A DNA stretch of 64,000 bases from CAJCIS01 sp965276755 (GTDB lineage Bacteria > Pseudomonadota > Alphaproteobacteria > Acetobacterales > Acetobacteraceae). Shown one piece after another: positions 48,725 to 58,235 of the stretch (the first letter of the stretch is position 1; every line of letters starts with the position of its first letter). The translations under genes were made by a program, and so were the position numbers. Under the pieces are notes generated by a model. The model did no database searches. It was not told the DNA's origin and worked only from the letters and a program-made list of their open reading frames with translations. The DNA is taken from NCBI GenBank assembly GCA_965276755.1, contig OZ255625.1, positions 1,364,001 through 1,428,000 on the forward strand, read 5' to 3'.

Positions 48725-50197
48725 ATGTTTTTCGATTTGAGCATCGCGCAGGTGATGGCCGGGCTGCGGCGGCGGGATTTTTCGGCGCGCGAACTGGTGG
48801 GGGTGCATATCGAGGCGGTGGAAGCGCTCAATCCTCGGCTGAACGCGTTCATTACGGTAACGGCGGATGCCGCGCGCGCCGGCGCGGATGCGGCGGATGC
48901 GGCGCTGGCGCGCGGGGATGCGGCGCCGTTGGCGGGTATTCCGATTGCCATGAAGGATCTATTTTGCACGGAGGGCGTGCGCACTACGGCGGGTAGCCGG
49001 ATTTTAGCCGATTTCGTGCCGCCTTATGAGAGCACGGTGAGTGCCAATCTGCTGCGTGATGGCGCGGTGGTTTTGGGTAAGGCCAATCTGGATGAGTTCG
49101 CGATGGGCTCGTCCAATATGACGTCCGCATTCGGAGCGGTGGCCAATCCTTGGACGCGGGCCGGTAGCAATGCCGTATTGGTGCCGGGCGGATCGTCTGG
49201 CGGGTCGGCGGCCGCGGTTGCTGCGCGTATGGTGATGGGGGCGACAGGGACGGATACGGGCGGTTCGATCAGGCAGCCGGCCGCGTTCTGCGGTATTGCG
49301 GGGATTAAACCGACCTATGGGCGGTGCAGCAGGTGGGGGATTGTGGCGTTTGCTTCCTCGCTGGATCAGGCTGGAGCTTTTGGGAGGTGCGTGGAGGATT
49401 GCGCGCTATTGCTGGGGAGCATGGCGGGGTTTGATCCGCGCGACAGCACGAGCGTGGATCGGCCGGTGCCTGATTATGCCGCCGCGTGCAAGCGTGGCGT
49501 GCGGGGGCTGCGGATCGGCGTGCCTCGGGAATACCGGATGGACGGCATGAATCCGGATGTGGAACGGCTTTGGCAGGAGGGGTTGGGCTGGCTGCGTGCG
49601 GCGGGGGCGGAGATTGTGGACGTGTCCTTGCCACACACGAAATATGGGTTGGCGACGTACTATATCGTGGCGCCGGCGGAGGCGTCTTCTAATTTGGCGC
49701 GCTATGATGGGGTGCGGTATGGGGCGCGCGAGGAGGGGGTTGATCTGATCGATCTGTATGAGCGGACGCGGGCGGCGGGGTTTGGCGATGAGGTCAAGCG
49801 GCGGATCATGATCGGGACGTATGTGCTCTCGGCGGGGTACTATGACGCGTATTATCTGCGGGCGCAGAAGGTGCGGGCGCTTATTCTGAAGGACTTCACG
49901 GATGCGTTTGCCTCGGTGGACGCGTTGGTGACGCCGACGGCGCCGACGGGCGCGTTTGCGCAGGGCGAAAAGATGGATGATCCGATTGCGATGTATTTGA
50001 ATGACGTGTTTACCGTGCCGGCGAGCATGGCGGGTGTGCCTGGGATGTCGGTGCCCGCGGGGCTGGACGGGCAGGGGCTGCCGCTGGGGTTGCAGGTGAT
50101 CGGGCGGCCGTTTGATGAGGAGACGGTGTTTGCTGTGGCGGGCGTGATCGAGGCGGCGGCGGGGTTTACGGCAAAGCCCACCGTTCTGGCTTCCTAA
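48725..50197 (+). CDS. gatA: Asp-tRNA(Asn)/Glu-tRNA(Gln) amidotransferase subunit A
   Basis: 490 residues, the standard length. The amidase signature shows the Ser-cisSer-Lys triad: Lys in GIPIAMKDLFCTEGVRTTAG, and VPGGSSGGSAAAVAARMVMG with GTDTGGSIRQPAAFCG for the serines. It releases ammonia from glutamine for the GatB reaction on mischarged tRNA. ATG 48725 gives the usual N-terminus (MFFDLSIAQVMAGL), preceded by a weak ribosome-binding site. It lies between family C element C4 and half palindrome A11. Confidence 0.96.
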   Translation: MFFDLSIAQVMAGLRRRDFSARELVGVHIEAVEALNPRLNAFITVTADAARAGADAADAALARGDAAPLAGIPIAMKDLFCTEGVRTTAGSRILADFVPPYESTVSANLLRDGAVVLGKANLDEFAMGSSNMTSAFGAVANPWTRAGSNAVLVPGGSSGGSAAAVAARMVMGATGTDTGGSIRQPAAFCGIAGIKPTYGRCSRWGIVAFASSLDQAGAFGRCVEDCALLLGSMAGFDPRDSTSVDRPVPDYAAACKRGVRGLRIGVPREYRMDGMNPDVERLWQEGLGWLRAAGAEIVDVSLPHTKYGLATYYIVAPAEASSNLARYDGVRYGAREEGVDLIDLYERTRAAGFGDEVKRRIMIGTYVLSAGYYDAYYLRAQKVRALILKDFTDAFASVDALVTPTAPTGAFAQGEKMDDPIAMYLNDVFTVPASMAGVPGMSVPAGLDGQGLPLGLQVIGRPFDEETVFAVAGVIEAAAGFTAKPTVLAS

Positions 50198-50202
50198 ATG
50201 AT

Positions 50203-50240
50203 GACGGGGGGTCTGGGGGGAATGGCACATTCCCCCAGCT
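50203..50240. repeat. Family A half palindrome between gatA and gatB (A11)
   Basis: GACGGGGGGTCTGGGGGGAA followed by TGGCACATTCCCCCAG lies 6 bases after the gatA stop and 22 bases before the gatB start. It is a right arm with a slightly changed centre. A local hairpin of CTGGGGGG with CCCCCAG can form. Confidence 0.92.
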
Positions 50241-50262
50241 TTTCTTTCTTTGAGGTTTAACG

Positions 50263-51714
50263 ATGGGCTATACGCTAGAAGGTGAGAGCGGACTCTGGGA
50301 GGTCGTTGTCGGCCTGGAAGTGCACGCGCAGGTCATCAGCCGATCCAAGCTGTTCTCCGGCTCGGCGACGGATTTCGGCTCGGCACCGAACACGCAGGTG
50401 AGCTTTGTGGACGCGGCGTTCCCGGGGATGCTGCCGGTGATCAACGAGGCGTGCGTGGCGCAGGCCGTGCGCACGGGGCTGGGGATGGACGCGCATATCA
50501 ACCTGGTCAGCCGTTTCGACCGCAAGAACTATTTCTACGCCGATCTGCCGCAGGGCTATCAGATCAGCCAGTTCGAACATCCGATCGTGGGCGCCGGGAA
50601 TGTCGAGATCGAGCTGTCGGATGGTTCGACCAAGAAGATTGGGGTGACGCGTCTGCATCTGGAACAGGACGCGGGCAAGTCGCTGCATGACCAGGATCCG
50701 TCCAAGACGTATATCGATCTGAACCGCTCGGGCGTGGCGTTGATGGAAATTGTCAGCGAGCCCGATCTGCGCAGCCCCGAGGAAGCCGGCGCGTATTTAC
50801 GCAAGCTGCGTCAGTTGCTGCGTTATCTGGGCACGTGCGACGGGAACATGGAGGAAGGTTCCATGCGCGCGGACGTGAACGTGTCCGTGCGCCACGCGGG
50901 CGAGCCGTTCCGTACGCGCTGCGAGGTCAAGAATGTGAATTCCATTCGCTTTGTCATGCAGGCCGTCGAAGCCGAGGCGAAGCGGCAGATCGGCGTATGG
51001 GAAGAGGGCGGGACCGTGTTGCAGGAGACGCGTCTTTATGACCCCGGCCGGGGACAGACACGCAGCATGCGCAGCAAGGAGGATGCGCATGATTATCGCT
51101 ATTTCCCGGACCCGGATTTGCTGCCTCTGGTGCTGGATGAGGCGTGGGTCGAGGGTTTGCGCGCGCAATTGCCGGAGCTGCCTGATGCCAAGCGGGCGCG
51201 CTTCATGCGGCAATATGGGCTGCCGTTCGTAGATTCCGGCGTGCTTGTGGCCGAGCAGGTGATTGCGGATTTCTACGAGGAGGTGGCGCGCGGGCGCGAT
51301 GGCAAGATCGCGGCGAATTGGGTCATCGGCGATTTTTTCGCGGGGCTGAACCGCACCGGGCATACGATTGACAACTCGCCGATCTCGGCTGCGGCGCTGG
51401 GCACGCTGCTGGATTTGATTGGCGATGGCACCATCAACGGCAAGATTGCCAAGGAGGTGCTGGAGGCGATGATGGATACAGGCCAGGCGCCGGAGGCCAT
51501 CATCGAGGCACGTGGGTTGCGCCAGGTGGTCGATACGGGTGCGATCGATGCGGCGGTCAATGCCGTGCTGGCTGCCAACCCGGACAAGATCGCCGAATAC
51601 AAGGCGGGCAAGGACAAGCTGTTCGGCTTTTTCGTAGGCCAAGTCATGAAGGCCATGGCGGGCAAGGGCAATCCGGCGCTGGTCAATGAGGCCGTGCGGC
51701 GCCGCCTGGGATGA
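50263..51714 (+). CDS. gatB: Asp-tRNA(Asn)/Glu-tRNA(Gln) amidotransferase subunit B
   Basis: 483 residues. It begins WEVVVGLEVHAQVISRSKLF; the cradle domain contains FDRKNYFYADLPQGYQISQF, HLEQDAGKSLHD and CDGNMEEGSMRADVNVSVR. The tail domain GKIAKEVLEAMMDTGQAPEA binds tRNA. GatB activates and amidates the misacylated tRNA. Its TGA overlaps the ATG of an amino-acid permease gene by four bases (ATGA), an unusual partner for gatCAB. Confidence 0.96.
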   Translation: MGYTLEGESGLWEVVVGLEVHAQVISRSKLFSGSATDFGSAPNTQVSFVDAAFPGMLPVINEACVAQAVRTGLGMDAHINLVSRFDRKNYFYADLPQGYQISQFEHPIVGAGNVEIELSDGSTKKIGVTRLHLEQDAGKSLHDQDPSKTYIDLNRSGVALMEIVSEPDLRSPEEAGAYLRKLRQLLRYLGTCDGNMEEGSMRADVNVSVRHAGEPFRTRCEVKNVNSIRFVMQAVEAEAKRQIGVWEEGGTVLQETRLYDPGRGQTRSMRSKEDAHDYRYFPDPDLLPLVLDEAWVEGLRAQLPELPDAKRARFMRQYGLPFVDSGVLVAEQVIADFYEEVARGRDGKIAANWVIGDFFAGLNRTGHTIDNSPISAAALGTLLDLIGDGTINGKIAKEVLEAMMDTGQAPEAIIEARGLRQVVDTGAIDAAVNAVLAANPDKIAEYKAGKDKLFGFFVGQVMKAMAGKGNPALVNEAVRRRLG

Positions 51715-53075
51715 GCGTGCCCGCGCTGACGCGCAGCATGAAGCTGTTTGGCGCGCTGCTGATTACGCTTTCCTCGCTGACGCCGGCCTCTTCGGTATTC
51801 ATTATCGTGCCGGGAATCGTGGCGCAGGCGGGTACGGGCGCGTTGCTGAGTTTTTGTGCGGCGGGCGTGCTCAGCCTGATGATTGCGCTGGTTTATGCCG
51901 AGCTGTGTTCCTGCTTTCCGCTGACGGGCGGGGAGTACGCCATCGTGGCGCGCGTGCTGGGGCCGTTTGCTGGTTTTATAGTGCTCGGCGTCAATCTGCT
52001 GGTGCTGCTGCTGAATATTTCGGTCATCGCGTTGGGGATAGGGCCGTATTTGGCGCCGGTGTTGCCGGGACTTTCGCCGGCATGGGCGGCGTTGGGATCG
52101 GTCGTGTTCACCACGCTGTGCGGTATACTAAATCTGCGCACGAATGCGCTGATTACCGGCGCGTTTCTGGCGCTGGAGCTGGTGGCGCTGTTCGTGCTGA
52201 CGGCATTGGGCGTGTGGCACCATGCGCGGCCGCTGACGCCTATGCTGACGCATCCGGTTGTGCTGGACGGGACCGCGCTTTTGCCTGCGAGCCTGCGGGC
52301 GATCGGGCTGGCGGGGTCGGCCTCGATCTTCGCGTTGTATGGCTTTGGCAATGCGATCTTTCTGGGCGAGGAGACGCATGATGCACCGGCGCAGATTTCG
52401 CGCGCGGTGCTGTTCGCACTGGGCGTCGGGTTCATCACGCAGATCATACCGCTGGCAGCGGTGCTGACCGGCGCGCGCGATCTGGCGGGATTGTTCGCGG
52501 GCGGTGACGGGATGTTTTCCGCCTTTGTCGCCGATCGGGGCGGGGCGGGGCTGAATGCAGCAATCAGCCTGTGCATTGCGCTGGCGATCGTCAATTGCAA
52601 CATCGCCTTTGCGGTGCTGGTGGCGCGGCTGCTGTTTAGCACCGGGCGAGACCGGGTTTGGCCGGATGCGTGCAATAGGGCGTTGCTGCTGATCCACCCA
52701 CGGTTTGGCTCGCCCTGGGTGGCGACGCTGGCGTGCGGGGCGCTGGCTGCGTCCTTCTGCTTCGTGCCGCTAAATTTGCTGGAGGTGCTGACAGGGACCA
52801 CCATTGTGGTGGTATATGGGTCCTTGTGTGTGGCAGCCCTCGTGGGGCGCAGGACCGGGCGAACGGCGCATGCGTGGTATCGCATGCCATTTCATCCTTG
52901 GCCATCGCTGCTGGGGCTTGCAGGGCTGGCGTTTGTGGTGGGTGCCAGCCTATTCGATCCGGTGTTGGGGCAGCCGAGCCTGATTGCGACTATCGTTGTG
53001 ATTGGCCTGGCCGCAGCCTACTATAAATTCGTGCTTCGGCGGCGCGGAGCTTGGGTGCTGCACGCGCCTGAGTAA
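51711..53075 (+). CDS. APC-superfamily amino acid permease
   Basis: 454 residues with about 12 membrane segments. The first helices SLTPASSVFIIVPGIVAQAG and LVYAELCSCFPLTGGEYAIV match the APC (amino acid-polyamine-organocation) pattern; the latter is the conserved A-E-L-x-x-x-x-P-x-x-G-G-x-Y stretch. FALYGFGNAIFLGEETHDAP matches helix 6 with its G-F-x-x-x-x-x-x-E-E. The substrate is unknown. It is translationally coupled to gatB by ATGA. A family C element lies at its 3' end, shared with the convergent ABC operon. Confidence 0.9.
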   Translation: MSVPALTRSMKLFGALLITLSSLTPASSVFIIVPGIVAQAGTGALLSFCAAGVLSLMIALVYAELCSCFPLTGGEYAIVARVLGPFAGFIVLGVNLLVLLLNISVIALGIGPYLAPVLPGLSPAWAALGSVVFTTLCGILNLRTNALITGAFLALELVALFVLTALGVWHHARPLTPMLTHPVVLDGTALLPASLRAIGLAGSASIFALYGFGNAIFLGEETHDAPAQISRAVLFALGVGFITQIIPLAAVLTGARDLAGLFAGGDGMFSAFVADRGGAGLNAAISLCIALAIVNCNIAFAVLVARLLFSTGRDRVWPDACNRALLLIHPRFGSPWVATLACGALAASFCFVPLNLLEVLTGTTIVVVYGSLCVAALVGRRTGRTAHAWYRMPFHPWPSLLGLAGLAFVVGASLFDPVLGQPSLIATIVVIGLAAAYYKFVLRRRGAWVLHAPE

Positions 53076-53163
53076 GGAAGAAAGCAGTCCTTTTTTGAAA
53101 AAAATGACCAAAAAACTTTCAAAAGTTTTTTGCTTCTTTTTTTCAAAAAAGAAGACCTTCCTT
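53076..53163. terminator. Double family C hairpin between convergent operons (C5)
   Basis: GGAAGAAAGCAGTCCTTTTT with GAAAAAAATGACCAAAAAAC, then AAAAGTTTTTTGCTTCTTTT with CAAAAAAGAAGACC, make two hairpins. The element follows the permease stop and covers the last codons of the ABC ATPase gene, giving its C-terminal EEKEGLLF. Confidence 0.75.
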
Positions 53164-54870
53164 CTCTTCCAGCAGCTTCGCCGTATACGGGTGCTGTGGC
53201 CCTGCAAACACCTCCTCCGTCGCCCCCATCTGCACAATCTCCCCGCGATAAAGCACCGCGACCTGATCCGACATGTAGCGCACCACGTTCAAATCATGGG
53301 AAATGAAGATCGTGGCCACGCGCGTGCGCTGCTGAAGATCCACGAGCAGGTTGAGGATCGCGGCCTGCACGGAGACGTCGAGTGCCGAGGTCGGCTCGTC
53401 ACAAATGACGATGCGTGGCGCGCCGGCCAGCGCGCGTGCAATGGCCACGCGCTGCTTCTGGCCGCCTGAGAGTGCGCGTGGACCCTGGGCAAGTTGCGCC
53501 GTGGTGAGGCGCACGGCATCGGCGAGTGCGGCGATACGCGCAGCGATGCCGGCGCGCGGTATCTGCGCCAGACGAAGGAGCGGGCGGGCCATGATGGTGC
53601 GCACGCTCTGTGCGCGGTTGAGTGCGGAGTCCGGATTCTGGAAAACGATTTGCAACGCGCGACGCTGGGTGCGTGTTCGCGCCTTCAAGGTTGGCGGAAG
53701 CGCCTGTCCGTCCAGCAGGATGGACGCACCCGCATCGGGAGCAATCAGGCCGAGCAACATGCGCGCCAGCGTGGTCTTGCCGCTGCCGGATTCGCCGATG
53801 ATGCCGAGTGTTTCGCCCTCGCGTAGCGTGAAGGCAGCGTGGCGGAGGGCGTGCACAGGGCCGGGATAGGTTTTGGCCAGGGCGGTGGCTTGCAGGACGA
53901 TTTGTGCCTCGGCCGCGGCAGGCGCGATGGATGGGCCGGCCGTTTCACGCGCGCGAAAGGGTGGATTGAAATGGCAGCGCGCGCAGTGCGTGTCTTCGCC
54001 ACGCCAGGCGGGGGCTTCGTTATGACATATTGGTTCGGCCCTGTGGCAGCGCGGCGCAAAGACGCAGGCGGGGGCGAGGGCGCCCGGTGATGGCAGAGTG
54101 CCGGGAATCGTCTGCAAGGTGCGCGTGTATTTGCGCAAACCGCGTGCAGGCAGGCAGCGCCGCAATGCGTCGGTATAGGGGTGGCGTGCGTCGCCTACGA
54201 CGCGTGCGGATGGCCCAACTTCGACCAGCACACCGGCGTAAAGTACGCCGATGCGCTCGGCAATGCGGCCGACAAGCGCCAGATTATGGCTGATGAGCAG
54301 AACGGCGGTGCCAGACTCGCGCCGTCGCGCATCGATCAGCGACATGATCTCGGATTCCACAGTGTGGTCGAGGCCCGTCGTCGGTTCATCCAGCACCAGC
54401 AGCGCGGGCTTCCTGGCCAGAGCCATGGCGATGACCACGCGCTGCTGCATGCCGCCTGAGAGCTGGTGGGGGTAGGCGCGCAGCGTGCGTTCGGGATCGG
54501 CGATGCGCATGTCGGCAAGTGCGGGCGCCGCGGCGCCAACTTCGCGCAATTGTGCGCCGACGGTCATCGTCGGATTGAGCGCGCGGCTGGGGTCCTGATA
54601 GACCATGGCGATGTCGCGCGCCCACATTTGGCGTAGCGCGCGTGGGGAAAGCGCGGCGAGATCGCGGCCGGCGATTTTGATACACCCTCCTGTCACGGCG
54701 CCCCCGCGTGGCAGCGCGCGCATGGCGGCAAGGGCTACCGTGGATTTGCCGCATCCCGATTCGCCGACCAGGCCGAGGCATTCGCCAGGTGCCACGTCAA
54801 GCGTCACGCCATGCACCACCGGTGTGCCGCCGTAGGCGATGGAGAGATCACGCAGCGCAAGCGTGCTCAT
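53143..54870 (-). CDS. Opp/Dpp-type ABC transporter, two fused ATPase domains
   Basis: 575 residues from ATG 54870. Two complete ABC domains in one chain. The first has Walker A LVGESGCGKSTVALAAM, signature LSGGMQQRVVIAMALA and Walker B LLVLDEPTTGLD. The second has IIGESGSGKTTLARMLLG, LSGGQKQRVAIARALA and IVICDEPTSALD. Between them lies an oligopeptide-transporter C-terminal domain with four cysteines (ACVFAPRCHRAEPICHN and a later CARC). Known DppD-DppF fusions have this form. It energises import by the two permeases upstream. The start overlaps the permease stop (ATGA). The last eight residues lie in repeat C5. Confidence 0.93.
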   Translation of the reverse strand: MSTLALRDLSIAYGGTPVVHGVTLDVAPGECLGLVGESGCGKSTVALAAMRALPRGGAVTGGCIKIAGRDLAALSPRALRQMWARDIAMVYQDPSRALNPTMTVGAQLREVGAAAPALADMRIADPERTLRAYPHQLSGGMQQRVVIAMALARKPALLVLDEPTTGLDHTVESEIMSLIDARRRESGTAVLLISHNLALVGRIAERIGVLYAGVLVEVGPSARVVGDARHPYTDALRRCLPARGLRKYTRTLQTIPGTLPSPGALAPACVFAPRCHRAEPICHNEAPAWRGEDTHCARCHFNPPFRARETAGPSIAPAAAEAQIVLQATALAKTYPGPVHALRHAAFTLREGETLGIIGESGSGKTTLARMLLGLIAPDAGASILLDGQALPPTLKARTRTQRRALQIVFQNPDSALNRAQSVRTIMARPLLRLAQIPRAGIAARIAALADAVRLTTAQLAQGPRALSGGQKQRVAIARALAGAPRIVICDEPTSALDVSVQAAILNLLVDLQQRTRVATIFISHDLNVVRYMSDQVAVLYRGEIVQMGATEEVFAGPQHPYTAKLLEEKEGLLF

Positions 54871-55673
54871 TGCCACGCCGTCTGCAAAGATTCGGCAATC
54901 AAATTTACCGAGATCACGAGCGATGCGGTGGCACCTGCGGCAAAGGCCACGGTCCACCAATAGCCGCCGACGATCAGGCCGTAATTCTCTGCAATGGACA
55001 GCCCCCAATCGGGCGATGGCGGCTGCATGCCGAAACCCAGAAAGCTCAGACTGGCAACCGTGAAAATCGCGTAGCCCAGGCGCACGGTGATTTCGACGAT
55101 GATCAGCGGCAGCACGTTGGGCAGGATTTCGCCGAACATGATGTAGGCTGCACGCTCGTCGCGGAGTTGTGCCGCGCTGACATAGTCCAGCGCAATTTCC
55201 GCGCGCACGGCGCTGCGCACGGTGCGCGCAATCAGCGGCGTGAAGATGATGGCGATCACCGCGGTCACATTGATAAGCGACGGACCGAGGGCGACCAGCA
55301 CCAGCAGGGCGACCACGATCAGCGGCAATGCGAGGATGACTTCGATGGCGCGATTGATCAGCGTGTCGGCAAGCCCGCCGGCGTAGCCCCCTGCCAGGCC
55401 CAGGCCTGTGCCCGCCAGTGTCGCGATAAGGGTTGCGGCCGGTGCAATGGAAAGGATCGGGCGCGCGCCGGCGATGATGCGCGAGAAGATGTCCCGCCCG
55501 ATCTGGTCGGTACCGAACCAGTGCGCAGGTGATGGGTGCGCGAGCGTGTTCGCCAGGTCGTCGGCATAGGGGCTGTAAGGCACGAGACGGGGCCCGACGA
55601 GCGCGCACACAATCCAGAACAGCACAACGGCGGCGCCTAACACAAAGGATGGTTCGTGCAGCAGGCGCTTCAC
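54867..55673 (-). CDS. Opp/Dpp-type ABC transporter permease (DppC-like)
   Basis: 268 residues with five or six membrane segments. Family features: GPRLVPYSPYADDLANTLAH, PSPAHWFGTDQIGRDIFSRI (the DppC N-terminal stretch), and the EAA-like loop in ALDYVSAAQLRDERAAYIMF with EILPNVLPLIIVE. It pairs with the DppB-like permease to make the membrane channel. Both its borders overlap neighbours by ATGA, so the operon is tightly coupled. Confidence 0.93.
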   Translation of the reverse strand: MKRLLHEPSFVLGAAVVLFWIVCALVGPRLVPYSPYADDLANTLAHPSPAHWFGTDQIGRDIFSRIIAGARPILSIAPAATLIATLAGTGLGLAGGYAGGLADTLINRAIEVILALPLIVVALLVLVALGPSLINVTAVIAIIFTPLIARTVRSAVRAEIALDYVSAAQLRDERAAYIMFGEILPNVLPLIIVEITVRLGYAIFTVASLSFLGFGMQPPSPDWGLSIAENYGLIVGGYWWTVAFAAGATASLVISVNLIAESLQTAWQ

Positions 55674-56602
55674 GCGCGCAGCCTTGGATCGAGCACGCCG
55701 ATCAGCAGGTCGGCGGCAAGCGTTGCCGTGATGAAGACCGCACCCACCGCGAGAATGGCTGCCTCCATCACCGCGTAATCGCGTCCGGCTGCGGCGGTCA
55801 GGATCAGGCGGCCGATGCCCTGGTAGCGAAACAGCGTCTCGACCACGACCAGTCCGCCGGTCAGATAGCTGGTCTGCGCGGCAATGACGGTAATTGTCGG
55901 CAGCAACGCGTTCGGCAGCACGTGGCGCAGCAGCACACGATGGCGCGGCAGACCTTTAAGCGTTGCCGTGCGTGTGTAGTCCGCGTCCAGCGCCGCGAGC
56001 GTGCCGGCGCGCACGATGCGGGCAATGTAGCCGAACAGCACAAGCACCAACGGCAGAGCAGGCAGGATCAGGTGCCAGATTTGCGTGGGCAAAAGCGTGC
56101 CAGGCGGCGTCGATGCTTCGATCGGCAACGCGCGCAGCCAGATGCCGAAGATCAGGATCAGCACGATCCCGGTGACGAATTCCGGCAGCGCGGTCAGCGA
56201 CAAAGCGAGCGCATTGATGGCGCGGTCCTGCCACCTGCCTGCGCGCAGGGCGGCAACGACGCCCGCGGCGACGGCGCTGGGCACCAGCATGGCAAGCACC
56301 ACGACCGCAAGCAGCAGCGAATGACGCAACGCTGAAAACACCAAGGGTGCAACGGGGCTGCGAAAGGCGGTGGATTGGCCGAAATCGCCGCGCAGGGCGT
56401 GTGCTGCCCAGCGAAGATATTGCGCCAGCGCGGGTTGGTCTGCGCCCAGTTGGTGATTGAGCACCGCGACGGCGCGTGCGTCCGCCAGCGGGCCCAATAT
56501 GCTGCGGCCGACGTCGCCCGGAAGCAATTGGCCGCCGGCGAAGACCACGATGCTGAGCAGCACCAGCGTGACCGCGCTGAGGGCCAGGCGGCGCAGGATC
56601 AC
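55670..56602 (-). CDS. Opp/Dpp-type ABC transporter permease (DppB-like)
   Basis: 310 residues, about six membrane segments. It begins ILRRLALSAVTLVLLSIVVF as DppB-type permeases do, then GDFGQSTAFRSPVAPLVFSA, LTALPEFVTGIVLILIFGIW, and the cytoplasmic loop ALDADYTRTATLKGLPRHRV with LRHVLPNALLPTITVI. Its start overlaps the stop of the binding-protein gene, and its stop overlaps the next permease start, both by four bases. Confidence 0.93.
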   Translation of the reverse strand: MILRRLALSAVTLVLLSIVVFAGGQLLPGDVGRSILGPLADARAVAVLNHQLGADQPALAQYLRWAAHALRGDFGQSTAFRSPVAPLVFSALRHSLLLAVVVLAMLVPSAVAAGVVAALRAGRWQDRAINALALSLTALPEFVTGIVLILIFGIWLRALPIEASTPPGTLLPTQIWHLILPALPLVLVLFGYIARIVRAGTLAALDADYTRTATLKGLPRHRVLLRHVLPNALLPTITVIAAQTSYLTGGLVVVETLFRYQGIGRLILTAAAGRDYAVMEAAILAVGAVFITATLAADLLIGVLDPRLRA

Positions 56603-58233
56603 AAGATTGCCGCGTTCTGCAAAAAGAGCTGCGTGATGGCCGATGCTTCCACGCCGCGCACGCGCGGACCGGTAGCCAGCACGTAATCGCAGAAATAGGC
56701 CACGATAATGGGCGTTTCTTCCTGTAGCAGCGTCTGGATTTCGCGTGCGGTGTCGCGCTGCACGGCAAGATCAATGGCTGCCGTATAGGCCGCAACGAGC
56801 CGGTCATAGGCGGGGTTGGCAAAGCGCGCGCTGTTCCAGTCGCCGTGCGTGGTCAACGCCGCGGAGAGGATGGCGTCCGGCACGCCGCGATGACCGTATT
56901 CGGTAATGCCCATGGTCGCGTCCAGCCAGTCGGACGCGCCGCGCCGGGCGGTGCCGTAATAGGTGGCTGGCGGCTCGATGCGCAGCTCCAGTGTGATGCC
57001 GATCTGCGCACACGCATTTTGCAGGACGACTGCGTAATCAGGGATTTCGCCGAAGCGTTCTGTGGTCAGGGTCGCGTGAAAGCCCGCGCCCGCGCCGGCC
57101 GCCTGCATGAGCGCGCGCGCCTCGCCGAGGTTTTTTTCACGCGCTGCCCCGTGCGGGGTCGAGGGGTAGATCGGCGCGAAGGGGCTATCGGCGCCGGCTT
57201 GCGCGCGGCCGTCGAAAAGACCGTGCACCAGTCCTGGCCGGTCCAGGCTCAGGGCGACGGCGCGGCGGATGCGGGCGTCATTAAAAGGCGGGCGATCGGT
57301 GCGCATGTGCACGTGGCGCTGGATTGCGGATGGGAACGCGATCGTGCGGAAACGCGGATCGGCGAGCAGTCCCTGCGCCCCCTGCACGGCCAGGCTGGCA
57401 ATGACATCGACCTGCCCATCCTCCAGCGCCAGAATCTGCGGCGCCTGGGCGTCGAAGAAGCTGAACACAATTCGAGCGGGCAGCACGGGGCCGCCCCACC
57501 AGGCGGGATTGCGGACGAAGCTGGCGCCGGCATGGGCGGCATAGCTCTCCAGCCTGAAGGGGCCGGTGCCCACGAAATCGCGCTCGTAATCACCACGGAA
57601 GTGGGCCGGCAGGATGATGGCGTTGTAGTTGTCGCTGGACACGCAGTAGGGAAAATGCCCGTTTGGCGCGTCCAGATGGAATGCCACGGTCAGATCGTCG
57701 ATGCGCTGCGTGCCGCCGGGCGAGAGCACGCCGCGCAGAACCGACAGCGCATTGGAGCCGTGCCGCGGGTCGGCCAGACGGTCCATGGTGGCAACCACGT
57801 CGGCCGCGTTGAAGGGCGCGCCATCGTGGAAGGTCACGCCCGGGCGTAGGGCGAAGGTCCAGATGTTGGCGGTTGCATTCGGCCACCAGCGCAGAGCCAG
57901 CATCGGGCGCAGGATGGCGTCGTGACCGCTTGAGGTCAGGAACTCGCCGGTCTGGCAGAGCATCAACGTGCCGCCCGATTCGGAGACGGTCAGCGGATCG
58001 ATGGCGCCCGCGGGCATCGGCGCGGCGATGCGTACCATGGTGCCAGATGGCAAAGGCGGTGGCGCGCTCGCCCGCGCAGGGGCGAGGGCGGCAAGCAGCG
58101 GTGCTGCCATGCCGATGCGCGCGGCATGAGCCAGCAGCGCGCGCCGGGTCAGCCTTCCGGCGAGGAATTCATCGGCGATGTGGTTTTCCAGCGGGCTCGC
58201 CGCGCGGCGGTGCGCGCAGGACGGCGCCAGCAC
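56599..58233 (-). CDS. ABC transporter substrate-binding protein, family 5
   Basis: 544 residues. The N-terminus has a twin-arginine-like stretch RLTRRALLAHAARIGMAAPL ending at ARASA, so Tat export to the periplasm is likely. The SBP family 5 core follows: ATANIWTFALRPGVTFHDGA, PFNAADVVATMDRLADP, VGTGPFRLESYAAHAGASFV, DARIRRAVALSLDRPGLVHG and YPSTPHGA. Ligands of the family are peptides, nickel chelates, opines and others; I cannot tell which here. It is followed by coupled permeases and ATPase. The start could also be the Met further in; ATG 58233 comes 3 bases after the previous stop. Confidence 0.92.
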   Translation of the reverse strand: MLAPSCAHRRAASPLENHIADEFLAGRLTRRALLAHAARIGMAAPLLAALAPARASAPPPLPSGTMVRIAAPMPAGAIDPLTVSESGGTLMLCQTGEFLTSSGHDAILRPMLALRWWPNATANIWTFALRPGVTFHDGAPFNAADVVATMDRLADPRHGSNALSVLRGVLSPGGTQRIDDLTVAFHLDAPNGHFPYCVSSDNYNAIILPAHFRGDYERDFVGTGPFRLESYAAHAGASFVRNPAWWGGPVLPARIVFSFFDAQAPQILALEDGQVDVIASLAVQGAQGLLADPRFRTIAFPSAIQRHVHMRTDRPPFNDARIRRAVALSLDRPGLVHGLFDGRAQAGADSPFAPIYPSTPHGAAREKNLGEARALMQAAGAGAGFHATLTTERFGEIPDYAVVLQNACAQIGITLELRIEPPATYYGTARRGASDWLDATMGITEYGHRGVPDAILSAALTTHGDWNSARFANPAYDRLVAAYTAAIDLAVQRDTAREIQTLLQEETPIIVAYFCDYVLATGPRVRGVEASAITQLFLQNAAIL

Positions 58234-58235
58234 CG

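Noticed and set aside
49406..50230. Open frame of 274 codons opposite gatA
   Set aside because: It is antisense to gatA with no motif and starts in repeat A11.
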